Virus record (IMG/VR): IMGVR_UViG_3300032265_002780
Span: 1-55,243 of that record
Strand: one strand, 5' to 3'
DNA: 55,243 nt
Origin: a virus
In this document: piece by piece, positions 25,703 through 33,530 of the stretch
Layout of the letters: each line of letters opens with the position of its first letter
Numbering within the stretch: position 1 is the first letter of the stretch
The notes under the pieces: generated by a model
Database searches by the model: none
The model's input: only the letters and a program-made list of their open reading frames with translations
What the model was told of the DNA's origin: nothing
Made by a program: the position numbers and the translations under genes

Positions 25703-25717
25703 TTATTTCACCACCTT
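25703..25717 (-). promoter_or_regulatory. Strong SD leader of the capsid gene
   Basis: AAGGTGGTGAAATAA on the minus strand, 3 nt before the capsid ATG and identical to the tail-tube leader. The rest of the 38-nt gap is A-rich with overlapping -10-like strings but no clear promoter. Confidence 0.65.
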
Positions 25718-25737
25718 ATATTTTTTTATAGATTTTT

Positions 25738-26259
25738 TTATATGCTAGAAGCACTGAGGAAAGCACCTTGCCATATACTTTGTTTTGGTTTTGTTTGACC
25801 CATTGGAGATTCTACCCCAACGGACTTCTGAACTGCAGTAGCTGATTCAAAGCCCTTGAGTTGATGATCTACATACTCAATTTTGCCTGACATATCAGTT
25901 ACTGACTTACTTAGTGCCTCATACTTTGTAACAAGTTCTTCGTTTGACTTTTGCATATCCTCATATGCCTTTGACAAACGAGCCATTTCAGCTCTTGTCT
26001 CGTTAACAATGTTGTACATATCTTGAACTGTTGCTGCGTGTGTAGCATAGTTCTCATTAGACTTTGTAATAGACTCACCAAAGAAGGCCTTGAGGTCAGT
26101 GACCATCTTTGTCAAATCAAGTGTATCTTCAACTTCAGAAATTGACACAGCCTTTTCAATGCTGGTATCTTCTGCGGTTTCTGCTACAGCTGAAACTTCT
26201 TCGGCTGGAGTCTCTACATCAACTGACTTCTCAATTGTTGTATTTGTATCTTCTGCCAT
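25738..26259 (-). CDS. Nested scaffold protein (internal start)
   Basis: 173 aa in the same frame as the protease. AAAGGAGGT (26274-26266) followed by AACAAA and ATG at 26259 is the best SD in the window, placed inside the linker of the protease gene. The product begins MAEDTNTTIEKSVDVETPAE, is acidic with a C-terminal coiled coil, and ends before the capsid gene. This is the lambda C/Nu3 arrangement, where scaffold must exceed protease. Expression of the short form is inferred from the SD. Confidence 0.7.
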   Translation of the reverse strand: MAEDTNTTIEKSVDVETPAEEVSAVAETAEDTSIEKAVSISEVEDTLDLTKMVTDLKAFFGESITKSNENYATHAATVQDMYNIVNETRAEMARLSKAYEDMQKSNEELVTKYEALSKSVTDMSGKIEYVDHQLKGFESATAVQKSVGVESPMGQTKPKQSIWQGAFLSASSI

Positions 26260-27174
26260 TTTGTTACCTCCTTTGTTGAGCGAAATCTCTTCACTCTTTT
26301 TAAGTCCGTCTTCAAACGTGACTTTTTTCTTGCTATTTTGATCAGGATAAAGATTTATTGTAGCATTGCTATCAATTACATTACCTGCCAAACCTGGAGC
26401 TGCTGACTCCGTTGCTTCATGTGATGATGTTGGAGCATCATCTTTCTTAAAATAAGAATCAATTACTTTTTCAATTGCTTCAAACTTTTCAATATCTGAT
26501 TGCTCTACCCAACCAATATTTGTCATTTGTGCATCACATACAACACAGTCTTTTGTTGTTGATGTTGAAGTTGAGGCAATCTCATCTGTTTTACACCAAA
26601 AAACATTTTCCAATGTGACGTCTGCCACCATGCCTTTTACAAATGTGCTTCCATCTGTATTCTTTTCAATAGAAAAAAAGTTTGCTAGTTGATTTGCTGG
26701 TGAGTCAACCAATGAAAGTTCATGAAGATCATAGTCATGAATAACACGACGATCTTTTCCAGACCCGTCATCTGCTTTTTCCATCTTTGCATCATTGATA
26801 TTTCCACCAATTGAAAATCCTGAATAAGTTCCATCAAGAACTTTTTCCCATGCATCTTGTGCACCCTTTGAAATATAAGCAGTTACATAAATTCCGTTAT
26901 ATTTTTTATTTGTTTCTGGATCAAAAAAATTGTCTTCTTTAAATTTAATCATTTTACCAACAGCTGATGGTCCGTGCATTTCACGGATGTTGCCTCTGAA
27001 TCTTTCAAATGCTTTTTTGTTTGCGTCAGATGTTACTATATCGCCGTGGCGATCAACATTATCTAGTGATGCGAAACCTGATACAGTTCTTTTTTCCTTA
27101 TTAACCTTAGAAATAGGAAAGGCAAGAGCCATTGAAGATTCGCTGTTTGACCAATAAGTTTTTTGAATGTCCAT
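25738..27174 (-). CDS. Prohead protease fused to scaffold
   Basis: 478 aa. Residues 15-170 are a U35/HK97-type prohead serine protease: RTVSGFASLDNVDRHGDIV, H67 in IREMHG, S121 in SGFSIGG and the HELSLVDSPA motif at 151-160. After a Ser/Thr/Glu-rich linker (170-305), residues 306-478 are acidic and then coiled (ETRAEMARLSKAYEDMQ), as in scaffolds. A perfect internal SD and ATG at 26259 would make the scaffold part alone. No SD precedes the ATG at 27174; a TGCTATTAT box lies 10 nt upstream, so the message may be nearly leaderless. The protease matures the capsid after assembly. Confidence 0.85.
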   Translation of the reverse strand: MDIQKTYWSNSESSMALAFPISKVNKEKRTVSGFASLDNVDRHGDIVTSDANKKAFERFRGNIREMHGPSAVGKMIKFKEDNFFDPETNKKYNGIYVTAYISKGAQDAWEKVLDGTYSGFSIGGNINDAKMEKADDGSGKDRRVIHDYDLHELSLVDSPANQLANFFSIEKNTDGSTFVKGMVADVTLENVFWCKTDEIASTSTSTTKDCVVCDAQMTNIGWVEQSDIEKFEAIEKVIDSYFKKDDAPTSSHEATESAAPGLAGNVIDSNATINLYPDQNSKKKVTFEDGLKKSEEISLNKGGNKMAEDTNTTIEKSVDVETPAEEVSAVAETAEDTSIEKAVSISEVEDTLDLTKMVTDLKAFFGESITKSNENYATHAATVQDMYNIVNETRAEMARLSKAYEDMQKSNEELVTKYEALSKSVTDMSGKIEYVDHQLKGFESATAVQKSVGVESPMGQTKPKQSIWQGAFLSASSI

Positions 27175-27184
27175 ATGTAAATAA

Positions 27185-27193
27185 ATAATAGCA
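27185..27193 (-). promoter_or_regulatory. Extended -10 box before the protease gene
   Basis: TGCTATTAT on the minus strand, 10 nt before the ATG at 27174. No -35 box of quality and no SD, so any transcript would be leaderless or carry only a few nucleotides of leader. Confidence 0.45.
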
Positions 27194-27215
27194 ATATTTA
27201 TGAATAACTCATAAT

Positions 27216-27587
27216 TTAATTAATATTATTTTCATCATTTCTGGGTATTATCTTGACGTTTTGATATGGCTGTTGTAGTTCTGGAGCCTTTATCTCCCCG
27301 CCCGTTGGTATTGAAACTGGTGGTAGTTGAGGTGGAATCTCATTGCTTTTATCATCAATATTATTTACATAAGGGGTCTCAATATGAGATTGTGGCATAA
27401 CGTTTGGTGAGGCAGTAGAGTTATGAGATGCTAGGCCTCCAGTTATAAAGCCCATAATAGGGTATAGGAGCCCTGTAACAGTCTTCTGAAATCCTGTTGC
27501 TGCCCACATTCCATATGAACTAATAAGGGCTATTCCCAGCTGTTTAGCCTCACCCACATTAAATTTAAAATGATGTTTTAAGCTCAT
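27216..27587 (-). CDS. Holin-like membrane protein
   Basis: 123 aa. A basic N-terminus (MSLKHHFKF) precedes a hydrophobic region from about residue 15 to 52 (GIALISSYGMWAATGF; VTGLLYPIMGFITGGLAS) that could make one or two membrane spans. The C-terminal 70 residues are polar and Pro-rich. It overlaps the endolysin gene by 4 nt (ATGA). Adjacency to the endolysin makes a holin role likely, though the long polar tail is unusual. Confidence 0.6.
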   Translation of the reverse strand: MSLKHHFKFNVGEAKQLGIALISSYGMWAATGFQKTVTGLLYPIMGFITGGLASHNSTASPNVMPQSHIETPYVNNIDDKSNEIPPQLPPVSIPTGGEIKAPELQQPYQNVKIIPRNDENNIN

Positions 27588-28441
27588 AGTGCACCTTTTA
27601 AGTTATCATAAACAATTTGTGGAACTGCCCCACCCTTAACAATAATTCCTAGTGTTTTATCAAATTTAACTAATGCCGCCTGTGTTTGTACATTCATTGT
27701 TCCTGTTGCATATTTTGCCAAAAGTATTTTTTTCTTAACTAAAGCTGATTGTATTGTTAATACGGCATCATTTGTTTGTCCTAATTTAAATGAATTTTGT
27801 GATGATGGAAATGGTGGTGCAACAAATAATGTTTGTGGTTTATTGTTGGAAGTATTTTGTGTGTTTGGTGCTGTGTGAAGCATCCCAGTAGTTCCCGCCA
27901 CTGCTGCACCTGTTGCTGCTACGCCCGCTGTTGCTTTTTTGCCTGTTGAAACACTTGTTGTTGGTTTTACTGGTACTGGATATTTAGGTCTTACAATTGC
28001 CATTACATAAAGATATGGGCGATGTTCTCTGTAACATCCTCCACCATTTGCTGCTTCTTTTGTATTTTTATCTGTAGTGTTAAAACCAATTGTTGTTAAT
28101 CCGTCTGGTGATGCTGCTTCTACAATTTCTACATGCTCAGCAACTCCTGAACCCCAACTAAAAAAAACAATGTCTCCAGGTTGTGCTTGATATTTATTTA
28201 CAACTAAACCTTGTCGTTGAAACCAAGTTAATCCTGCTGGACAATATGCAAAACCTTTTGGAGTTTGTGCTGCAACTAAATGTGATAAACCAACTCGTGA
28301 AAAACACCAACTAATTCCCATTGCACAATAAGCTGCATTTGGAACACCATACCAAATTCCATATGGGTTTTCATTCATAGGTCCTTCAACAAAACCTATT
28401 TGACTACGAGCAACATTTAAAACATCAAGTGCTGTTGCCAT
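27584..28441 (-). CDS. Endolysin: CHAP domain plus peptidoglycan-binding domain
   Basis: 285 aa. Residues 1-155 are a CHAP-type amidase/endopeptidase: C39 in AAYCAMGISWC, H103 in AEHVEIVE, with GDIVFFSWG between. An Ala/Thr-rich linker (about 155-215) leads to a PG_binding_1-like domain (FKLGQTNDAVLTIQSALV; YDNLKGAL). It cuts peptidoglycan at lysis, which suits a Gram-positive host. No signal peptide, so it needs a holin; the next gene overlaps by 4 nt and is holin-like. The location between portal and protease is unusual. Confidence 0.85.
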   Translation of the reverse strand: MATALDVLNVARSQIGFVEGPMNENPYGIWYGVPNAAYCAMGISWCFSRVGLSHLVAAQTPKGFAYCPAGLTWFQRQGLVVNKYQAQPGDIVFFSWGSGVAEHVEIVEAASPDGLTTIGFNTTDKNTKEAANGGGCYREHRPYLYVMAIVRPKYPVPVKPTTSVSTGKKATAGVAATGAAVAGTTGMLHTAPNTQNTSNNKPQTLFVAPPFPSSQNSFKLGQTNDAVLTIQSALVKKKILLAKYATGTMNVQTQAALVKFDKTLGIIVKGGAVPQIVYDNLKGAL

Positions 28442-28444
28442 TTG

Positions 28445-30022
28445 CTATGCCTGTTGTCTTCCCTCACCTTTTGGAGCACGAGAGGTGCCCATCTTATCTG
28501 GTGCATTTAATACACGATCTTGACTTCTTGTTTTATTACCACTTGCATCAGATGCAGCATCTTGTGCAGCTTTTGGATTAATAATAAGAACATCGTCTCC
28601 ACCTGTAAGTGGAGCCATGCCACGACGTGCACGAACTTCATTAGGAGTAATAACTTGATCTTTAAGATAACGATCATCAATTCTTGATTGTGTTTCTTCA
28701 TCTGTCAATGCAAGTTCATTAAACCTTAATACAAAAGCATCTGTAAATTCTTTAATAATAAGATTAATTTTAAACTCAAGTTCTTCTTGACGTGGACGGC
28801 ACACTTGCTCTTTAAATGTTTTATCAGCATCTTTAGCATTTGCAAGAGAAACTCCAACTGGCATTCCAAGCTTTGATACTGGAACACGGTGTGAAAGAAG
28901 AATACGATCTCTGTTTTCTACTGCATAGTTTCTAAATGAAGAATCTTGAATTCCAGCTTCAATTGGCTGCATATCAAATTCAACACGACCTTGCTCTCCA
29001 TCTGATGGAAGAGGAATATAAAGAGTTCTATGATTTCTTCCCTTAAGACCTGTTTGAAAAAACTCAAGAAGCTTTCGTTCTGAATCAGCAGTAAGTTTTG
29101 CACCTTTTACCGTAATGATATATCGTGGAACTGCTTTATTTTCAAAATAATCTAGATTAAAACGTTGTGCAAATTCATCACCAGCAACTGCATTTTTAGC
29201 AGACAAAACATCTGGAACTCCATAGTATGTATTTGAAGGCGTAAATACTTTAAAATGAATTACTTCATTTGGCTGTGGATCTGTACCAATTTGATCAGGA
29301 GTTTCTGTATCTCCAAAATTTCTAAAGAATGTGTAGCGATTGTATACAACTTGTACAAAACCGTCACGGTGACGGCGGATACGCATAGTTGTTGTAGGAA
29401 TATGTCCAATATAACCAATTTTGCCTGTGGCTGTACGACCAATTTCCATATAAGCATTTCCTGTTGATTCAAGATCAATAAAAATCTTTTTCATTGTTTC
29501 TGTAAATGAATCATCAGAATTAAGAGACTCTAAATATTCTCTAAGCTGCTCTTTCATTCCTTCAATTTTTGAACGTAGTTTGTCAAGCTTTTTTGCATTA
29601 TCCATTGACTCTTCAATTTTTAATGTAGTAGCCCATGTATTTTCAAATTTATATCCTAGACCAATTACGTTTGCAGACTTGGCATTTACTGCAGAGTGAT
29701 GATATGGAGATACATCATAAAGTTGTGCTAAATAAAGAACATTGTATGGAGGTTGAACAATTTGAAAAAGAGAATACCCTGTAAGGTCAAGTGGATCAAG
29801 TTTCTTAGACTTTGCATCTCCCTGCCCAGTAAATGACTTTTGCATTCTATCAACTTTACGGCGAAAGTTTGCACCAAGTCCTTCTGCTTTACGAATGTTT
29901 TCCCATGTTGAATTAAATGGGTCATCAAAATCATGTTCTACTGTATGGGCGGGTGCATCAAGTTTTACTGTAATTCCACCCTCATCATCATCAATACTGT
30001 CATCAATAGTTAAATTAGCCAA
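28445..30022 (-). CDS. Portal protein
   Basis: 525 aa. Matches the phage portal family (HK97/PBSX type): SPYHHSAVNAKSANVIGLGY, IFIDLESTGNAYMEIGR, DVLSAKNAVAGDEFAQRFNL, and a C-terminal VITPNEVRARRGMAPLTGGD. It forms the dodecameric ring at the packaging vertex. Starts with TTG at 30022, overlapping the upstream gene by 8 nt. Terminase would normally be next upstream, but it is not in the window. Confidence 0.92.
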   Translation of the reverse strand: MANLTIDDSIDDDEGGITVKLDAPAHTVEHDFDDPFNSTWENIRKAEGLGANFRRKVDRMQKSFTGQGDAKSKKLDPLDLTGYSLFQIVQPPYNVLYLAQLYDVSPYHHSAVNAKSANVIGLGYKFENTWATTLKIEESMDNAKKLDKLRSKIEGMKEQLREYLESLNSDDSFTETMKKIFIDLESTGNAYMEIGRTATGKIGYIGHIPTTTMRIRRHRDGFVQVVYNRYTFFRNFGDTETPDQIGTDPQPNEVIHFKVFTPSNTYYGVPDVLSAKNAVAGDEFAQRFNLDYFENKAVPRYIITVKGAKLTADSERKLLEFFQTGLKGRNHRTLYIPLPSDGEQGRVEFDMQPIEAGIQDSSFRNYAVENRDRILLSHRVPVSKLGMPVGVSLANAKDADKTFKEQVCRPRQEELEFKINLIIKEFTDAFVLRFNELALTDEETQSRIDDRYLKDQVITPNEVRARRGMAPLTGGDDVLIINPKAAQDAASDASGNKTRSQDRVLNAPDKMGTSRAPKGEGRQQA

Positions 30023-30353
30023 TTTTCATGTCCCTCATTTCTTTAATATAGTCAAGCATTGCAGGCATATCTTGTTCATCTGGAACAAGTCCCAATTCCA
30101 TTCTTTGTTTTTGTATTTCAAGCTCTTCATCATTTACTGGTCTATGCCCCGCAAAAAATACTGGATGACCATCTCCAAGTCCATAAGATTTTGCAACATC
30201 TTTAAGCTTTTTAATTTGGCGAATATCGCCCTTCATGGAAGGGATGCTTAAATATGCACCCTCTTCATCCATAACTAAAGTTTCGTCTGGCATCATCCAG
30301 GCGTATAAACCCCAGTTTACTTCTTCAATCGGTGTTACTTTCATCTTACCCAT
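30015..30353 (-). CDS. Unknown protein upstream of portal
   Basis: 112 aa, soluble: EEVNWGLYAWMMPDETLVMD, then IRQIKKLKDVAKSYGLGDG and an acidic C-terminal helix. No recognised motif. The ATG at 30353 has no SD but lies 6 nt after TGGTATTAT, so a leaderless start is likely. It overlaps portal by 8 nt and begins the head transcript, so an early head-assembly role is possible. Confidence 0.6.
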   Translation of the reverse strand: MGKMKVTPIEEVNWGLYAWMMPDETLVMDEEGAYLSIPSMKGDIRQIKKLKDVAKSYGLGDGHPVFFAGHRPVNDEELEIQKQRMELGLVPDEQDMPAMLDYIKEMRDMKIG

Positions 30354-30359
30354 ATGCCA

Positions 30360-30368
30360 ATAATACCA
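30360..30368 (-). promoter_or_regulatory. Extended -10 box, leaderless start
   Basis: TGGTATTAT on the minus strand, ending 6 nt before the ATG at 30353. No SD. It appears to launch the portal-endolysin-capsid transcript. Confidence 0.55.
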
Positions 30369-30405
30369 CGTAAACCTTAAAAAGTGTTACATGTGGATGC
30401 TATTT

Positions 30406-32376
30406 TTAATATATATGGTTGTGAGCTAGTACTGGAACCCCGCCATTTATGCTTGCTGAAGAGTTTCCAGAGAACTCTGCAATGCTACCTAGGGTAGTCA
30501 TGCTGTCATAGACTGCAGCAGTTTGAGTTGATATATATGATAAATATCTTGTTTGAATATCTGTAGATGAAAGAACACTTGGGAAAAGAGTAATATAGCC
30601 ATACATTGCTCTTAATGGTGTTGATAATCCATCTGTGCTTCCATTTACATATATAGGGTTGTTTGTAGATGTATTATAAGTTAAAGCAACATAATACGTT
30701 TCTCCCGCCACAATCGTATATTGCCCAGAAGGTTGTATGAAGCCGTTGACATATAGGCTTCCATTAGCCCCCAGATTGCTTACAAGCATGTTTGTAGAAG
30801 GATTTACATATAGATCCACCCCTGATACAGTTGAGGTATCTAAAACGGCTCCTAGCGATGAATTTTGACAAGATTCATATCTAAACCAAAATTCAACAGT
30901 TTGATAATTGCTATTGTTTGATGAATTAATTATAGCTGTTCCTGGATATCCAGAACTTGGATTTTGATTGACAAAATGAAGACCAATGTTTTTTTCACGC
31001 AATAAAATATTGCTATCATCTTCTCTAATCATATATGTTTGACTTGTTGCAGGAGACAATACAAACCCGCCCGAATCTGCGGGGATACTTAAGCTCTTAT
31101 ATATTTTAACTAATAGGTTATCAATTCTTGGTTGTATTGTTTGTGAAGTATCTGAAGAGTTAATTTGAACTTTAATAAAAAGCTGAGCAGATGTAGCATT
31201 AGATGTTGTTGATAAAAAATAAGGAACTATTTCATTTTTATATACTGAAAACCATGTTGTTCCACCATCATATGATGCATAAACTGAGGCATACTGATTT
31301 GAAGCTGATGAAATAGGGTTTGATCCAGAATCCCAAGAAATACTAATTCCTGCAAAATTTTGGTATTGAATTATAGGAAAATTATAATACCAAATACCAG
31401 TTGATGCTGCAGCAGATTCAGTTTGACTAAACGTCAAACCATTTGCATCTGGAACTAAATTGTAATAAGTCCCTTCATTATAATCAGCATTTGTTGAAAA
31501 CAATTTTTGTGAATGAACCATTTCTTTTCTTGAAGCAATATCAAAATGATGAGCACTTGTTTGTTGTGCAAAATACTCTGGCCCTGAATTAATACTTGCC
31601 CAAACCATATGAGATCTTATTTCATTTAAAGATAGACTTCTATTATAAAAAGCTAAATCATTGATTACAAAGCTTTTGCCTGAAGGTGCTGGCCCCACCC
31701 TATATTTTACATATGTATTGTCTGTTGTAGTAAAGGTAAATGATGTAGGCAATTGAATTATTTCATCAGATATTCCATTAACAAAAACTTGAATAGTTTT
31801 TTCTGAATATAATACAAAAACATGTAGTTTTTCATGCCATGAATGAATTTGTTTTTTAGTAATATATGAGCCAGTGCTGCCATTTACATTAAAACAAATA
31901 GTATCATTTAATGCATATGCTTGAGCAATTATAGAAGATCCATTTACTATGGACAATAGATTAGTTTGTGATGTTGGAGACTCAGGAAATGATATCCAAA
32001 ATTCCGCCCCAAATATTCCCTTTTCATATCCTTGATCAAAAAATTTATATATATCAAAAATACTAATAATTGATGAATCTGATATTTTGCAACCACTATA
32101 ATTGGTATCACTAAACAGGCGGGAATTAAGAGTTAAAATATCTTTAAAAATAGGTTGTTGTGTTCCAAAAGCTATAGCAGCATGATTGTTTTTTGGTGAT
32201 GCATCTTCAAATGTATAAGAACCTATTTCATATCCATAATTTGCCTCTGAATTAATCCATTGTTGATATGTTTGATATTCTTCAAGAATAGTGGCATATG
32301 TTCTTAATGTGACATTACCCGTCAAAGGCCAAAAAGATATTGGGTCATCTCTTAAAACTGCTTGTTTATATGACAT
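30406..32376 (-). CDS. Structural protein with two LamG-like domains
   Basis: 656 aa. Begins MSYKQAVLRDDPISFWPLTG, the standard entry of a LamG/concanavalin-like domain (here residues 1-250, with FWISFPESPTSQTNLLSIV, FVLYSEKTIQVFVNG and INDLAFYNRSLSLNEIRSHM). A middle beta domain (about 300-430) precedes a second LamG-like domain (about 480-640: QTVEFWFRYESCQ; LYVNGFIQPSGQYTIVAG). Such proteins bind surface glycans. It follows the truncated 36-aa tail-module ORF with no gap, and separates the modification genes from the head block. Probably a fibre or head decoration. Confidence 0.65.
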   Translation of the reverse strand: MSYKQAVLRDDPISFWPLTGNVTLRTYATILEEYQTYQQWINSEANYGYEIGSYTFEDASPKNNHAAIAFGTQQPIFKDILTLNSRLFSDTNYSGCKISDSSIISIFDIYKFFDQGYEKGIFGAEFWISFPESPTSQTNLLSIVNGSSIIAQAYALNDTICFNVNGSTGSYITKKQIHSWHEKLHVFVLYSEKTIQVFVNGISDEIIQLPTSFTFTTTDNTYVKYRVGPAPSGKSFVINDLAFYNRSLSLNEIRSHMVWASINSGPEYFAQQTSAHHFDIASRKEMVHSQKLFSTNADYNEGTYYNLVPDANGLTFSQTESAAASTGIWYYNFPIIQYQNFAGISISWDSGSNPISSASNQYASVYASYDGGTTWFSVYKNEIVPYFLSTTSNATSAQLFIKVQINSSDTSQTIQPRIDNLLVKIYKSLSIPADSGGFVLSPATSQTYMIREDDSNILLREKNIGLHFVNQNPSSGYPGTAIINSSNNSNYQTVEFWFRYESCQNSSLGAVLDTSTVSGVDLYVNPSTNMLVSNLGANGSLYVNGFIQPSGQYTIVAGETYYVALTYNTSTNNPIYVNGSTDGLSTPLRAMYGYITLFPSVLSSTDIQTRYLSYISTQTAAVYDSMTTLGSIAEFSGNSSASINGGVPVLAHNHIY

Positions 32377-32487
32377 TTATTTTCCCATTAAATTAGGATC
32401 TATTTGTATAGGGTTACAAGACCAAGTATGACCATTATAAGAGTATTGTTGGTTTAAAATAAGGGAATCTGGAAATGATATTGCCAT
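32377..32487 (-). CDS. 36-aa truncated tail-module ORF
   Basis: Starts at ATG 32487 after an SD (TTAGGAGTATT) and ends TAA at 32377, directly abutting the LamG gene ATG. The product starts MAISFPDSLILNQQYSYN and keeps only the first ~24 residues of the N-terminal module seen at 44791 and 48619 before diverging (HTWSCNPIQIDP). It is either a remnant or a translated leader that couples to the LamG gene. A weak -10 (TATAAT, 32503-32498) lies just upstream. Confidence 0.5.
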   Translation of the reverse strand: MAISFPDSLILNQQYSYNGHTWSCNPIQIDPNLMGK

Positions 32488-32497
32488 AATACTCCTA

Positions 32498-32503
32498 ATT
32501 ATA
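32498..32503 (-). promoter_or_regulatory. -10-like box before the truncated module
   Basis: TATAAT, preceded by TAG, on the minus strand, 10 nt before the ATG at 32487. No -35 box. The gap 32488-32526 contains nothing else I can support. Confidence 0.3.
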
Positions 32504-32526
32504 CTACTAGTTGGGTTATGAGCGTT

Positions 32527-32730
32527 TTACTCCCTGCCCCATTTAACTTTATTCCAAACACGTTCGTGTACATAATAAAGGAAAATCTTAGTAAATATCT
32601 CCATCCCCGAAATAGCTAAAGCAAGCTTTGCCTTACCAGTAATTAAGTAAGACAATATAAAGGTATCTAAAGTTCCCGTAAGTCTCCATGTGACGGCTTT
32701 AATAAAAGAACGGGAATGTGTAACGTTCAT
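32527..32730 (-). CDS. DUF2061-like small membrane protein
   Basis: 67 aa. RSFIKAVTWRLTGTLDTFIL, then YLITGKAKLALAISGMEIFT and YYVHERVWNKVKWG match the DUF2061 family (RS..KA.tWR..Gt.Dt; HErvW). Two membrane segments are likely. Function of the family is not known to me. It follows the APS-kinase-like gene. Confidence 0.75.
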   Translation of the reverse strand: MNVTHSRSFIKAVTWRLTGTLDTFILSYLITGKAKLALAISGMEIFTKIFLYYVHERVWNKVKWGRE

Positions 32731-32763
32731 TGTTTACCACCTAACGACATCATGTTAAGTAGA

Positions 32764-33522
32764 TTAGATACCCATCTGCTTGCGTTTTTCAGTTGCTGAA
32801 ATAGCTTCAATTTCTTCTCCTAACTTTACTTGTTCAATTTTGTAGCCAACATCACGACCATAGACTATATTTGTAATATTAGGCATTTTTATTACCATTG
32901 CACTATCCATAAATTCATCTTTAGCGATATATTCTTTTACTTGATTAAAAGTTAATGGATCTTTAGGGCTAGTATTAAATGTATTTCTAACTCCTAGCAT
33001 AACTTGACTTGTTCGTTTTCCCGCCTCTTCATATAAAGCATGATGACCTTCGTGCCATGGTTGATAACGACCAAGCATTAAAGTTGTAGGTGCTGACCAA
33101 TCGTGGAGATTAAACTTTTGAATAATATATGTTGATTTTTCATACTCATCCATTTTATGAGAAGAAAATTCAATATCAAAAGTTTTTGGAGAAACAAACA
33201 TTTTATTTGTATCTTCAAATCTTCCTTCATCAATTGTATTCATCCAAATTAAAATATCTGGTTGTCCAAAAGCTTCTCGTGTTGCTGGTGTTGGACAAAT
33301 AAAATCTACAACAACATTAAGTCCTTGACCAGATAACATCTTTGCTATTTCCCCCATGCGTCTGGCGTGTTCAATGCGATTTTCAATTGTAAATCCAAGG
33401 TCTGAGTTTATTGTAGAGCGAACATAATCTGCATTTAAATGTACTGCATTAATTCTATCTTTAAGGGCAGTGGCAAGAGTGGTTTTTCCACTTCCTGGCA
33501 AACCAATAATTTGTATAATCAT
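32764..33522 (-). CDS. APS-kinase-like / nucleotidyltransferase fusion
   Basis: 252 aa from the ATG at 33522, which has an SD (TTAAGGAGAATA); an in-frame TTG at 33570 is less likely. Residues 1-140 are an adenylylsulfate-kinase-like P-loop enzyme: Walker A GLPGSGKTT (7-15), HLNADYVRSTINSDLGFT, NVVVDFICPTPATREAF. Residues 145-252 are a HIGH-type nucleotidyltransferase: GRYQPWHEGH (HEGH 157-160) and ISATEKRKQM. Fusion suggests a phosphorylation followed by nucleotidyl transfer on one substrate, or PAPS-related chemistry; the substrate is unknown. It lies directly after the oxygenase cassette, with DUF2061 downstream. Confidence 0.8.
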   Translation of the reverse strand: MIIQIIGLPGSGKTTLATALKDRINAVHLNADYVRSTINSDLGFTIENRIEHARRMGEIAKMLSGQGLNVVVDFICPTPATREAFGQPDILIWMNTIDEGRFEDTNKMFVSPKTFDIEFSSHKMDEYEKSTYIIQKFNLHDWSAPTTLMLGRYQPWHEGHHALYEEAGKRTSQVMLGVRNTFNTSPKDPLTFNQVKEYIAKDEFMDSAMVIKMPNITNIVYGRDVGYKIEQVKLGEEIEAISATEKRKQMGI

Positions 33523-33530
33523 TATTCTCC

